This document shows, in pieces, positions 35,751 through 45,487 of a stretch of 64,000 nt of DNA. A model generated the notes under the pieces. That model did not search any database. It was not told the DNA's origin and saw nothing but the letters and a program-made list of their open reading frames with translations. Both the position numbers and the translations under genes were made by a program. Positions within the stretch are counted from its first letter, which is position 1. Each line of letters starts with the position of its first letter. Origin of the DNA: Pseudoalteromonas luteoviolacea H33-S (GTDB lineage Bacteria > Pseudomonadota > Gammaproteobacteria > Enterobacterales > Alteromonadaceae); assembly GCF_001625695.1 (NCBI RefSeq), contig NZ_AUXY01000056.1, positions 62,001-126,000 on the forward strand, written 5' to 3'.

Positions 35751-38700
35751 ATGACTAAATCCAAGCAACTTACTCTTTTTTCTACATTGCGCGCAAAGCT
35801 GATTGCTGCTTTTTCGGCTGTGATGATCACGCTTGCCGTGATTGGCTTCATTTCTTACTTTGCCTTAAAAATGGCCTCAGATGGATTTAAAGATTATCGA
35901 GAGTTAGCTCGTGATAGTAACCTAGCAGGCATTTTACAGTCCAATATGCTGATGGTGCGTATGAATGTGAAAGACTTTTTGTTGACTGGCAGTGAGAAAG
36001 ACATTCGCCAATACAATGAGTATTTCACGCAGGTCGAGAACTTACTCAAAGATGCAACGCGAGAAATTAACAAACCCGAACGTGCAGAAATGGTGAAACA
36101 ACTCACCACAAAAATAGCAACTTACAATGAGGCGTTTGACCTGATAAAAGCGTATCGAGTCCAACGCAATGACTTGGTGTTTAATAAACTCAACGTCATT
36201 GGCCCACAGATGGAGCGGGAACTTACCAAGCTGATGTTCAGTGCATCAGAAAGTAACGACACACAACTTGCTTATTTGACGGGGGTTGCGATGCGTAACC
36301 TGTTACTTGGTCGCCTTTATGTCATTAAATACTTAGAGAGTAATGACGAAAGCGCAGATCAAAGAGTCAAACAAGAATTTAGTGCGTTTGAGCAGCAAAT
36401 GGACTTAATTGAACAGCTCTCCAACACCGCGGCAAATCGTCAATTAATCGCACAAGTCCGCGCACTTGAAGCAGACTATAAACAAGCTTATCTCAGCGTG
36501 CATGACATCATCGTAGCTCGCAATGATAAAGTAACAAATACCCTTGATGTGCTTGGACCTCGATTTGCCAAACTGGTTGACGATTTAAAGCTCTCTGTTA
36601 AAACAGACCAAGACAAACTAGGGCCAATGCTCAAAGAAGCCAATGAGTCAGCAGTGACCAATATTATGATGACATTTGCAGTTGCCCTGCTACTCAGTGG
36701 CTGTATCGTCTTTATCCTGACTCGAAACGTAATGGCTCAGCTTGGCAAAGACCCAAGCGAACTAGAAAACGTTGCTCGGGCAATTGCCCGTGGCGACTTA
36801 GATGAGCAATATGATGAACGCGCGCCAAAAGGCGTGTTTAAATCTATGATGGGTATGCGTGATAGTCTGCGCCAAATACGAGAAAAAGAAAAAGAAGAAA
36901 AACGTATCGCCAGTACCAATGCGCGTATCAAAAGCGCACTGGATAACGCCAGTGCGTGTGTGATGATCACCAATACCCAAAACCAAGTTATCTATCTAAA
37001 TGATGCCATTTACGCCATGTTCGACAATGCAAGTAGCGATATCTGTACTGTGCATGCGCACTTCGATAGTAAAGGCGTACTCAACCAGTCGCTTAGCCAG
37101 TTTCTCCCTGATTTCGCTGAATTCGAGCAAAAAGCACAGGGCCTTAGCGGCAGCTACGCAAATGAATTAAAAATTGCAGGTCGAACGTTTGCAGTGGTTG
37201 CAAGCCCCGTTGTTGTAGAAGGAAAAACGGTTGGCTTAGTTTACGAGTGGGAAGACAAAACACAGTGGTTAGCCAATGAAGCAGAAAAAGCGCGGGTCGC
37301 ATCGGAAAATGCCCGCGTAAAATACGCGCTGGATGGCTCATCTGGTCAAGTTATGATCACCGATGATAACTACAAAGTGATTTACCTTAATGGCGCATTA
37401 GAACAGATGTTTAAAGAAGCATCAGCTGACGTAACGCGGGAGCTCACAGACTTTAACTCCGCAAATATTAAGCACAACGCTTTAGATTATTACTTCTCTC
37501 ATTTTAACAACCTACTTGCTGAATTTGACGGCCTTACAACCAGCCACCAAAGTGAATTTGTGATTGCTGGACGGACATTTAATGTTGTTGCCAGTCCCGT
37601 CAAGGTCGATGGTGAGCGCGTAGGGACCGTATTAGAGTGGCAAGATAAGACCCAGTGGCTCGCGCTTGAACGGGAAAAATCACGAGTTGCTTCTGAAAAC
37701 GCGCGGGTGAAGTACGCACTCGACAGCGTATCGGGAAATGTGATGATAGCCGACCCTGACCTCAACGTGATTTATGCCAATAATGCCCTGCAAAATATGA
37801 TGTTAGAGTCCGAGCAAGATATCAGACAGCATGTCGGTGTATTTGAAAGCGCGAACCTAATGGGTTTTGCAATTCATAACTTTTATTTAGAACCAGAACA
37901 ACAAAAGCTGGTATTTGAGAACTTAGATGATACCCACCGCAGTGTAGAGCACATTGGTAATAAGGTGTTTGCCCTCACAGCCAACCCGATTGAAGTAGAT
38001 GGCAAGCGCATTGGTACCGTGTTGGAGTGGGTAGACCGTACTGCAGAGGTGAACATAGAGAAGGAGATTGACGACATTGTTCAAGCAGCTTCTCAAGGTG
38101 ACTTAAGTAAGAAAATTGACCCAACAGGAAAGTCTGGTTTCTTTGGCAACTTAAGCCAAGGCCTAAATGACTTATTGGGCACCGTTGAAGTCGCGCTCGA
38201 TGATGTGATGCAAACACTGGGGGCGCTGGCTCATGGCGATCTCACAACCCGTATCACCAATGAATACCAAGGTAAATTTGGCAAACTCAAAGAAGATACG
38301 AATGCAACCGCAGATAAACTCACGGAAATTATTTCTAGCATTCGCTCATCTGCAGGCAGTATTTCCCAAAGTGCCAATGAAATCGCACAAGGCAATATGG
38401 ACTTGAGTCAGCGTACAGAAGAACAAGCGTCTAGCCTCGAAGAAACCTCAGCCAGTATGGATGCCATGACAGACAGTGTGAAGCAAAGCAGTAAACGCGC
38501 TGAAAATGCCAACGAGTTGTCACTTGATGCAGAGCGTCGTGCAGAGCAAGGCGGCCAAGTCGTCAATATGGCCGTTACCGCCATGAAAGAGATCAGTGAT
38601 TCAAGTAAAGAAATTTCTGAGATCATCGGAGTGATAGACGAAATTGCCTTCCAAACTAATTTATTGGCTTTAAATGCTGCGGTTGAAGCAGCCAGAGCGG

Positions 38701-39122
38701 GCGAACAAGGGCGTGGATTTGCCGTCGTCGCAGGGGAAGTAAGAAACCTCGCTCAGCGCTCCTCTGAAGCAGCGAAAGAAATCAAAGATCTAATTCGTGA
38801 TAGCCAAACTAAAGTTGAAGAAGGTACCTCTTTAGTCAACAAGTCTGGGGAAACACTGTTGGAAATTGTCGAGGCAACCTCAAAAGTGCGCGTCATGATG
38901 CAAGATCTCGCAGAATCTTCACGACAACAATCTGAAGGCATAGTACAAGTGAACAGTGCTGTGACCCAAATGGATGAAATGACACAGCAGAACGCAGCAT
39001 TGGTTGAGCAAGCAACAGCTGCTGGTCAGTCTATGGCAGATCAAGCCAATAGTATGAATAGCACTATGGATTTCTTTACCATAGAGCAAAGGAGTACCGG
39101 ACTTAGGACTTTAGCGTCCTAA
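35751..39122 (+). CDS. Methyl-accepting chemotaxis protein with three tandem PAS-like domains
   Basis: 1123 residues from ATG 35751 (AAGGGA at proper spacing; the TTG at 35745 is too close). TM1 at about 17-40 and TM2 at about 302-325 flank a periplasmic helical sensor (about 260 residues). HAMP follows, then three PAS-like repeats, each opening with (A)SxNARxKxALD and closing VxGxxVGxVxEWxDKTQW (starts near residues 387, 513 and 643). A second HAMP-like segment precedes the signalling domain, whose tip EIAFQTNLLALNAAVEAARA is canonical. No C-terminal CheR-binding pentapeptide is seen. The intracellular repeats suggest redox or small-molecule sensing. Confidence 0.93.
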   Translation: MTKSKQLTLFSTLRAKLIAAFSAVMITLAVIGFISYFALKMASDGFKDYRELARDSNLAGILQSNMLMVRMNVKDFLLTGSEKDIRQYNEYFTQVENLLKDATREINKPERAEMVKQLTTKIATYNEAFDLIKAYRVQRNDLVFNKLNVIGPQMERELTKLMFSASESNDTQLAYLTGVAMRNLLLGRLYVIKYLESNDESADQRVKQEFSAFEQQMDLIEQLSNTAANRQLIAQVRALEADYKQAYLSVHDIIVARNDKVTNTLDVLGPRFAKLVDDLKLSVKTDQDKLGPMLKEANESAVTNIMMTFAVALLLSGCIVFILTRNVMAQLGKDPSELENVARAIARGDLDEQYDERAPKGVFKSMMGMRDSLRQIREKEKEEKRIASTNARIKSALDNASACVMITNTQNQVIYLNDAIYAMFDNASSDICTVHAHFDSKGVLNQSLSQFLPDFAEFEQKAQGLSGSYANELKIAGRTFAVVASPVVVEGKTVGLVYEWEDKTQWLANEAEKARVASENARVKYALDGSSGQVMITDDNYKVIYLNGALEQMFKEASADVTRELTDFNSANIKHNALDYYFSHFNNLLAEFDGLTTSHQSEFVIAGRTFNVVASPVKVDGERVGTVLEWQDKTQWLALEREKSRVASENARVKYALDSVSGNVMIADPDLNVIYANNALQNMMLESEQDIRQHVGVFESANLMGFAIHNFYLEPEQQKLVFENLDDTHRSVEHIGNKVFALTANPIEVDGKRIGTVLEWVDRTAEVNIEKEIDDIVQAASQGDLSKKIDPTGKSGFFGNLSQGLNDLLGTVEVALDDVMQTLGALAHGDLTTRITNEYQGKFGKLKEDTNATADKLTEIISSIRSSAGSISQSANEIAQGNMDLSQRTEEQASSLEETSASMDAMTDSVKQSSKRAENANELSLDAERRAEQGGQVVNMAVTAMKEISDSSKEISEIIGVIDEIAFQTNLLALNAAVEAARAGEQGRGFAVVAGEVRNLAQRSSEAAKEIKDLIRDSQTKVEEGTSLVNKSGETLLEIVEATSKVRVMMQDLAESSRQQSEGIVQVNSAVTQMDEMTQQNAALVEQATAAGQSMADQANSMNSTMDFFTIEQRSTGLRTLAS

Positions 39123-39139
39123 TTGATAGCGTAAATACC

Positions 39140-39161
39140 AAGGGGCATTCGCCCCTTTTTT
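39140..39161 (+). terminator. Rho-independent terminator after the chemoreceptor gene
   Basis: AAGGGGC-ATTC-GCCCCTT followed by TTTT. Confidence 0.92.
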
Positions 39162-39200
39162 CTTGCCTCACACCTTTTTCCTTCATTTTTATTATAAAGC

Positions 39201-39231
39201 TTGACCTGTCTATCACTTTATACTTTAAAGT
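39201..39231 (+). promoter_or_regulatory. MerR-type promoter with 19-bp spacer and dyad
   Basis: TTGACC (39201-39206) and TAAAGT (39226-39231) are separated by 19 bp, the over-long spacer typical of MerR-activated promoters. ACTTTA-N5-TAAAGT forms an inverted repeat at 39215-39231. The ATG of the MerR fusion gene is 32 bases on. The exact -10 is uncertain because TATACT at 39219 is an alternative. Confidence 0.55.
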
Positions 39232-39262
39232 CTGTACTCATTAATTTTATTGAGTGACGTTC

Positions 39263-40432
39263 ATGTACAAAATATCAGAACTCGCAAAGCGCGTTGGACT
39301 GTCTCGCACGGCACTACTCTACTATGAAAAGCAGCAACTCATTACAGGGAAGCGCCAAAGCAATGGCTACCGAGTCTATCTTGAGCGCGATGTGCAACGG
39401 GTACGACTTATACAAAAGTTGCTCGCAGGCGGACTTACCATAAAAGAATGTAAGGCATGCCTTGATAGCAAAATAGACCCTCAACTCTTACGTCAGCGAC
39501 TGTCTGTATTAGACGAGGAAATAAAGCAAAAACAGCAAGCTCGCGATTTGCTCTCAGCAATGTTAGGTGATGCGCCGCAACACGCTTGGCATGAAGAGCT
39601 CAATGCAATTGCGCCCGATGCACACTTAAACTGGTTAATACAACAAGGCTTTAATGAAAAAGAAGCCCTCAGATTAAAATGGTTATCAAAAGATATGAAT
39701 GAACATGAAAAATATATGGCTGATTTTATGAAAGTTTTTTCTCCTCTTGTGCGCTGGGCACCGGGTAGCGAGGAAGATACACTTAAAGCGCTGTCATTTG
39801 TTCCCTTTTCTCCACAATTAATTGCTGATATAGGCTGTGGAAAAGGCTATGCGACTCAGCTACTTGTAGCACATACTAAAGCCAATATTATTGCCGTAGA
39901 CAACGAGCAAAGCGCACTTGATGCACTGACCGACAGCTTTACTCAACAAGGGTTGAGCCACAGGTTACAAACTGAATGCGCAAGTATGACTGAACTGAGT
40001 TTTAATAAGCAAAACATTGACCTTATTTGGTCAGAAGGCAGCGCCTACATCATGGGCGTACAAAATGCATTAAAGCAATGGAGCGCGATACTCAACAGTG
40101 ACGGTGTACTCGTTTTTAGTGACATGGTATGGCACACAGCAAAACCAAGTGCCCAGCCGCAAGACTTTTGGACTAAAGAATACCCTGATATGCAATCAGT
40201 TGAATCGAGATTGGCGCAAATACCCACACTCGGCTACAAAGTCCTAGCGCATTTCCCACAAAGCGCTCAAGCGTGGCAAAACTATTACGGACCTTTGCAT
40301 GAACGCGTCATTGAACTCAAAGACACAATGGTGGATTCCACCGCACTGCAAGATATTCAAAAAGAAGTGGACATATGTACTGAATATGCCAATGAATTTG
40401 GCTACCACATGTTTATTTTGCAAAAGATCTAA
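39263..40432 (+). CDS. MerR regulator fused to a SAM-dependent methyltransferase
   Basis: 389 residues from ATG 39263; a GTG nine bases upstream is less likely. Residues 1-70 are a MerR winged helix (MYKISELAKRVGLSRTALLY, NGYRVYLERDVQRVRLIQKL), then a helical linker. From about 145 to the end there is a class I methyltransferase: motif I is ADIGCGKGYATQL near residue 195, followed by IIAVDNEQ and DLIWSEGSAYIMG. A substrate that binds and is methylated could directly control promoter activity. The substrate is unknown. No other drug-resistance gene is adjacent. Confidence 0.88.
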   Translation: MYKISELAKRVGLSRTALLYYEKQQLITGKRQSNGYRVYLERDVQRVRLIQKLLAGGLTIKECKACLDSKIDPQLLRQRLSVLDEEIKQKQQARDLLSAMLGDAPQHAWHEELNAIAPDAHLNWLIQQGFNEKEALRLKWLSKDMNEHEKYMADFMKVFSPLVRWAPGSEEDTLKALSFVPFSPQLIADIGCGKGYATQLLVAHTKANIIAVDNEQSALDALTDSFTQQGLSHRLQTECASMTELSFNKQNIDLIWSEGSAYIMGVQNALKQWSAILNSDGVLVFSDMVWHTAKPSAQPQDFWTKEYPDMQSVESRLAQIPTLGYKVLAHFPQSAQAWQNYYGPLHERVIELKDTMVDSTALQDIQKEVDICTEYANEFGYHMFILQKI

Positions 40433-40444
40433 CATGATACAGAT

Positions 40445-40465
40445 AAAGGCGCTCAATGCGCCTTT
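40445..40465. terminator. Bidirectional terminator
   Basis: AAAGGCGC-TCAAT-GCGCCTTT between convergent genes. Confidence 0.88.
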
Positions 40466-40478
40466 TAAAAAAACAGAA

Positions 40479-40826
40479 TTAATATTTAGTGATTGCCAAT
40501 AATGCGTTATTGCTCTCACCATCGTGACATCTTCTGTCGCCGCTATCGCGGTTTTCTACAACTAGTGTATATTTTACTTGGTTGTTTTTTGATTGACGAA
40601 TTGCTTCTAGCACAGGGCCTAGCAAATAAGTTTGCTCTGGATAAATGATCAAAGGCTCTAGCTCAAAACCGCCATCAGAATAGCGAGAATAACGTACTTC
40701 ATACGCGTTATTGCCAATTGAAAAAACGTTTTTTAAATAACCAGAACAGTTAAAAACAGTTGCAGCTTGAGACTGAGCTGCAAACATTAACGCACTTACT
40801 GATAATACCTTAATATAGCTTTTCAT
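40479..40826 (-). CDS. Small exported protein of unknown function
   Basis: 115 residues. Signal peptide MKSYIKVLSVSALMFAAQSQ with cleavage near AQA-ATV. The mature part has one Cys near the start (FNCSGYL) and one near the end (DRRCHDGES), suggesting a disulfide. The pattern QVKYTLVVEN-x-GDRRCHDG is similar in layout to the ending of the next gene on this strand (IAISVNT, CDGDRAKG), hinting at distant kinship. No family recognised. Confidence 0.75.
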   Translation of the reverse strand: MKSYIKVLSVSALMFAAQSQAATVFNCSGYLKNVFSIGNNAYEVRYSRYSDGGFELEPLIIYPEQTYLLGPVLEAIRQSKNNQVKYTLVVENRDSGDRRCHDGESNNALLAITKY

Positions 40827-41060
40827 TTTTTGTCCTTAAATTTTTAATGATTTCCACCAAATTCGTGGCCTTTAAAATTTAAGGGAGAAAAATTAAAATT
40901 TTATTAAAATTACATCTCATGTTCCAAAATAAGCTCCAACTTATTTTTTCAAGAAATTTCTATATAGCCTTAGTGTTTATTATGACAAGATAACTAATAT
41001 AACAATTCAATCTAGGGAAAACGTCCTAACAGAAGAAAGCTACTTAAAATTATTTATACA

Positions 41061-41405
41061 TTACTTTGCTAACTTGATGGCAATCCCTTTAGCACGATCT
41101 CCATCACACTTATTACTTCTAGAGCTTGTATTTACACTTATAGCTATTTCCGTATTAGTATGCCAAGCTCCTAATATTACACTTGCATAGGTGTTAAAAA
41201 CATTTTCACCCAATAAACTTTTATTCAAATTGACCGTAGTATTCCAGCCACAGTCATGAAAGCTACTATCAAAAACAACCACCATTTTCTGGTCATTATT
41301 CAAGCCTTCAAAATAGACTTCTTTCAGTCCCATTTTTTGACTCCAACCAGCGACGCTAAAAAAAGAGCTAAAAAACAATATTAAAAACAGAAAAAACTTA
41401 ATCAT
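41061..41405 (-). CDS. Small exported protein of unknown function
   Basis: 114 residues. Very hydrophobic signal peptide (FFLFLILFFSSFFSVAG). The mature part is about 95 residues and beta-rich, with Cys in FHDCGWNTTV and SNKCDGDRAKG. TYASVILGAWHTNTEIAISV resembles the helix-strand layout of small OB-type subunits, but I would not claim that family. It lies in an AT-rich neighbourhood. The 234 bases separating it from the previous gene hold nothing evident. Confidence 0.75.
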   Translation of the reverse strand: MIKFFLFLILFFSSFFSVAGWSQKMGLKEVYFEGLNNDQKMVVVFDSSFHDCGWNTTVNLNKSLLGENVFNTYASVILGAWHTNTEIAISVNTSSRSNKCDGDRAKGIAIKLAK

Positions 41406-41542
41406 AAAGCAACCTAAAAAAACAAATTTAAAAAATTAAATTTAATTTAAAAACAATAAAAAATCAAACAAAACCATTGAAAATTAGAATATTGGCATAA
41501 AAACAACAATGTAGACCGACACCTTAAAATATTATTATAATT

Positions 41543-42154
41543 TTAATTATGTATTTGCGTAAAACGTTCAGACAGCTCACTTGCTTGGCAATACCCTAAA
41601 GTCAGTGCAAAGGCATGGTTTTCATCAGTCACATAAAATAATGCCGGAAAACCGCCCACCTGTAACTGGCGGGTTAGCACTAAATGCTGCTGCAGCTGCG
41701 CTTGTGTATCTTGTGCATTAAGTGAAGATAAAAACTGCGCTTCGTCTAGCCCAATAGACACCGCGCATGCTGCTAAAGTCGCATCTAGTGATGGATTTGA
41801 TGCTTGTTGATAATAGGCCGATTGAATCGCCTTTGACATTGCTTCTGCACCATTTTCCTTCATAGTTTGCGCCACAATCACAGCCCGACAAGCTTGATAT
41901 GTAGAACGGTAAGGCGTGTTCTGGTGCCAATAATCGTGATTAAACGAGACTTGGGTTCTTTGTTCTATTTGGTGCCAATATGAAGCGATTGTGTCCCTTA
42001 AAATTTGCTCCATAGGTTCTGTATTGTCTGGCGCAAGACCGCCCATAACCCAATCTACCCGAGCACTTGCATGCCCACTTAAAAACGCCTCTAGTTCTGG
42101 CTGAAACCCATAGCACCAAGCACACATCGGGTCCATCACATATACAAAACGCAT
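41543..42154 (-). CDS. DsbA/FrnE-family thioredoxin-fold oxidoreductase
   Basis: 203 residues from ATG 42154 (GGAG ten bases upstream); a longer start at 42199 is not supported. No signal peptide, so cytoplasmic like FrnE. The active site is DPMCAWCYGFQPEL (CxxC), and the cis-Pro loop is VGGFPALFYV. A helical insert lies between. The family acts in disulfide exchange, or in glutathione-linked isomerisation for some members. Exact substrate unknown. Confidence 0.88.
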   Translation of the reverse strand: MRFVYVMDPMCAWCYGFQPELEAFLSGHASARVDWVMGGLAPDNTEPMEQILRDTIASYWHQIEQRTQVSFNHDYWHQNTPYRSTYQACRAVIVAQTMKENGAEAMSKAIQSAYYQQASNPSLDATLAACAVSIGLDEAQFLSSLNAQDTQAQLQQHLVLTRQLQVGGFPALFYVTDENHAFALTLGYCQASELSERFTQIHN

Positions 42155-42281
42155 TGACACATAACTCCATCTCTCTAATTGTACTGCCAGAAGATACACA
42201 CAATTATATAAGTATCAACTAAATCACTGAATTTAAAGCATCCCATCCAGTTTATCAGCCATGCATCAAGCTAAAATATAC

Positions 42282-43424
42282 TCAAAGCTTGCTCCAACTG
42301 GTTGTCCCTACATATCGCCTTTGCCAGCTTTTACCAAAATGGAGTTTGAGCTTTCTAATTTTCCCTAGTTCATTGCGAACAATTTCAAACTGTTCATTTA
42401 ATTCACCAGAAGGGTTTATTAAAGTGTTTTTATCAGTCCATTTAAGAGGCAAAATATAGTTCCCTTCACTGCGCGCAATCAACCTGCCATTTTGCACAAT
42501 AACTTCGAATATTTTGCCATTATTAGACACATACTTTCCTAGCAACTCATCCCGCTCTATTGAGGTTGCTTTATAGTCTGTCTTGACATGAAAGTTTACT
42601 GCACTGCGCACTCTAGAAATAATGTCAAAGTCCAAGCGCTCAGGATAATACGTTTTAAAAAATGACTTTATTTCTTGATGTTCAGTGATCTCCTCCGGTG
42701 ATAAACCGTTAGCTGAAAGCTTTTGTACGAGTGATTTAAACAAACCTGTACTTTTAATTTGCATCGCCACGTCTGCACGGCTGGCAAATAACTGATCGGG
42801 TAATACGTTACCCGGAACAATCACGGTCTGCTCATCAATCATTGTCAATGCAGACTCAAGGCCCGCAATATGCCCATCAACACCCAGTGGTCCAAATACC
42901 GTTAACCAGTCACTGCGATAGCTGTCTGCCATAAACAGAATATTGGCTTGCTTTAACCGTATGTTCATATGCCCAAATGAGTGCCCGCCACTGTGGTGCA
43001 TTGAAATGGTTTGCCCACCAAATTCCATGGTGTAACCATCATCAACTAGGATTTGTGTGAAAATAGTGCTGTATTTAAGCGCTTGGTGAGAAATGATCTG
43101 CGCGCCTTTATGAGCAAAATAGCCATTGAGATGCGCATTGCCACCATCATAATTATTGTTTAATACATATTTGACGGGTAAGTCTGATATTTTTCGAAGT
43201 GCGTCTTCAAAAGGATGCGCATCTGACGCGATATTGCAATTGACCAACAGCAAGCCATCTTGCCCAACAACTACTCCATAGCTAATACTAACGCCCTCCC
43301 AGTGACGGGTCATAATATACACGTTATCTGTTAATTTTTGATGCGTGTACTTCTGTGAACTAAACACCACGCTCGAAAATAAAAGCGTAAACAGTGCGTA
43401 GATAAATAGACTCTTATTCTTCAT
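42282..43424 (-). CDS. Exported metallo-beta-lactamase-fold protein lacking the usual zinc motif
   Basis: 380 residues with signal peptide (SLFIYALFTLLFSSVVFSS). MBL fold is visible: NVYIMTRHWEGVSISYGVVV, GLLLVNCNIASDAHPFEDAL, then the position of HxHxDH, which reads NNNYDGGN. HSGGHSFGHMN and FMADSYRSDW follow at the other metal-site positions. Three of the first-site ligands are therefore replaced, so hydrolysis with the usual two-zinc centre is doubtful. The C-terminal 90 residues are a separate beta domain. The role is unknown; it may bind rather than cleave. Confidence 0.82.
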   Translation of the reverse strand: MKNKSLFIYALFTLLFSSVVFSSQKYTHQKLTDNVYIMTRHWEGVSISYGVVVGQDGLLLVNCNIASDAHPFEDALRKISDLPVKYVLNNNYDGGNAHLNGYFAHKGAQIISHQALKYSTIFTQILVDDGYTMEFGGQTISMHHSGGHSFGHMNIRLKQANILFMADSYRSDWLTVFGPLGVDGHIAGLESALTMIDEQTVIVPGNVLPDQLFASRADVAMQIKSTGLFKSLVQKLSANGLSPEEITEHQEIKSFFKTYYPERLDFDIISRVRSAVNFHVKTDYKATSIERDELLGKYVSNNGKIFEVIVQNGRLIARSEGNYILPLKWTDKNTLINPSGELNEQFEIVRNELGKIRKLKLHFGKSWQRRYVGTTSWSKL

Positions 43425-43635
43425 TTTTTTGCCTCAATTACAACTTGAATACAATCAGAAAAACGTAAATAAAGTGAACAGTAAATGTGCGCAGGATATG
43501 GTTTTACTGATGCTTAGCTGATGAGAATAAAAGCATAAAAAACATTAGTATAAATACAGTAAGGGTTTTTAAATTTACAATTCAAATGATAAAGTAAATA
43601 TCTAAAAATAATAAAGACAAGGATCAAGTTATAAA

Positions 43636-45399
43636 ATGTCAAAAACGATTTTAATTTTATCTATTATAATGCTCATTTCAGCATGTCAGTCGACCCTAAA
43701 AGTAGTGGATGCACCACTGCAGCAGCAAACGACATTAGAAAACGGTCAGGGCGTTGTTGCAGTTGAAGTTATCAACAATACACCACATCTAGCCCCTAGG
43801 CACCAAAATTGGCAAAATGTAATTGTCGTTAGATTGGATAACGCGAAACAGCGTAAGCAAACAGCAATCGCACATGCGCGTGAGGAGGCGAAAAGGAAAA
43901 AAGTCTCATTTGACCCTGATGAAGTTGAATGGCAACGTGATTACTATCGCTTAACGGCGAACCCTCAGGGCACAATTTCAAGCCAAGTGTTTGTCGGGGC
44001 AATACCCGAAGGAGAATATGCCATAGCATTCCTATATAGCTATTATTTTGATGGCAATCTTGAGTCTTGGCTGGCTATGCCAGTTTATAGACAAGCTGGT
44101 GTGTTCAACGTAGAAGCATTTGCCCTAACAGATTTAGGCACTCTCGTTTTCCAACCTCTATTAAATATCGAAGACCCCTCTTTTTGGCAGAATAAATCTA
44201 AAAAACGTGCATATGTTACTAGAATCATGAGCAACACCGATCTAGCGCCATTTGTTAAACAACATCACCCTAATTTAGTAAGTAAATTACAGTTTTCACA
44301 CATAAATTCATGGCAGCATGACCCATATGCACCTCTACGTGAAGAATTGAGCAATCTATCTATGCACAACGCATACGGTGAATTAGCTACTTCGTTACAA
44401 CACAGTAAAAACAACATCTTGGCTGCACGGTTTGGGCTACTTTACATGGTCAATGAGAATGGAGACTTAGTCACCGACTCTTTACCAACAATATCGCAAT
44501 TGACATCAAGTACAATGTTTAAAAATACACTTTTGGTTGGTAGTGAAAGAGGCATGTTATTTAGCAAGTCAACAGATGGAAAATGGCAAGAGAACCATCC
44601 CGTTTCTGCCAAGGAGGCATTTGTTTGGCTAGGAAGCTCAGGGCAATTTGGTTATGCAATTACAAGCTCCGAAAAAAGGCATACAATCTATCGTTTTAAT
44701 GATGTGGTATCTGAATGGCAAAATATTGGCTATCTCGATAAAAAAGATGATAAGACTCACTTGAGAGAAAACGGGGGGTTATTCGCATTTTTTGATGAAA
44801 AGGGAAACATCAGAGTTATTAACGATAAGATCATATATTTGCACGATCAAACGTTAAACTCTTGGCAATCTAAACCCCATCAAAAATATAAGCGCTTTGC
44901 ACAATTAAAAACCGGTGAGCTAATAGCAGTAGAAGTCAGTCAATGGTCTGGACATGGTGATCAAGTTATCTCTATCGACTACGGCAAAAGTTGGCAAAAT
45001 GTTGACCGAACATTGCAAGTGGGTGGAGACCCAAAGATATACGCAAACCTTCCTTCGATTCTGTCAAATAAACAAGTCGCGTCTATTGGTCGCTATAAAA
45101 AAAGCATGTATAGCAAAAGCAAGCTCCGAATTATAACTACAGATCTCTCAACCACAAATGACCAAGAACAATGGACTCCACATGGCTACGTGCTGCCAAA
45201 TTGCCAGACTAAGTTATCTGAGCTAACGCAAGGCTCAACATTATTTTTCCTATGTGACCAAGGCCAAATAGTCAGTACATCAGACTTGGGATATAACTGG
45301 GAAGTCAAAGTTGATATTGACATAGCTAGAATGCAAGAACAATTTGATGCACTGGCTACCCAATTAGAGCAAGAGGAAAAAATTGAGAATAGAGAATAA
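43636..45399 (+). CDS. Lipoprotein with beta-propeller-like C-terminal region
   Basis: 587 residues with a lipobox (LISACQS). The first 200 residues contain a coiled basic stretch (RKQTAIAHAREEAKRKKVSF). After about residue 260 there are repeated segments with Trp and Asp motifs such as DYGKSWQNVD and SDLGYNWEVKV, which look like BNR/sialidase-type Asp boxes, so a beta-propeller is likely. No enzymatic motif recognised. It is alone on its strand and ends in a strong terminator. The gap before it is 211 bases. Confidence 0.75.
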   Translation: MSKTILILSIIMLISACQSTLKVVDAPLQQQTTLENGQGVVAVEVINNTPHLAPRHQNWQNVIVVRLDNAKQRKQTAIAHAREEAKRKKVSFDPDEVEWQRDYYRLTANPQGTISSQVFVGAIPEGEYAIAFLYSYYFDGNLESWLAMPVYRQAGVFNVEAFALTDLGTLVFQPLLNIEDPSFWQNKSKKRAYVTRIMSNTDLAPFVKQHHPNLVSKLQFSHINSWQHDPYAPLREELSNLSMHNAYGELATSLQHSKNNILAARFGLLYMVNENGDLVTDSLPTISQLTSSTMFKNTLLVGSERGMLFSKSTDGKWQENHPVSAKEAFVWLGSSGQFGYAITSSEKRHTIYRFNDVVSEWQNIGYLDKKDDKTHLRENGGLFAFFDEKGNIRVINDKIIYLHDQTLNSWQSKPHQKYKRFAQLKTGELIAVEVSQWSGHGDQVISIDYGKSWQNVDRTLQVGGDPKIYANLPSILSNKQVASIGRYKKSMYSKSKLRIITTDLSTTNDQEQWTPHGYVLPNCQTKLSELTQGSTLFFLCDQGQIVSTSDLGYNWEVKVDIDIARMQEQFDALATQLEQEEKIENRE

Positions 45400-45429
45400 A
45401 TGCAAGTAACAAAAATGCGTAATGAATGA

Positions 45430-45464
45430 GATTAAACCCACTCTGAGAGTATGTGGGTTTAATC
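45430..45464. terminator. Bidirectional terminator
   Basis: GATTAAACCCAC / GTGGGTTTAATC: perfect 12-bp stem with 11-base loop, T-rich on the right. It separates the lipoprotein gene from the convergent ydiJ. Confidence 0.85.
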
Positions 45465-45487
45465 TTTCTTCTTAGTACTCAAAGCAA

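Noticed and set aside
41061..41405. Similarity to AB5-toxin B subunits (SubB-like)
   Set aside because: Only a loose secondary-structure resemblance; no matching motif and no A-subunit gene nearby.
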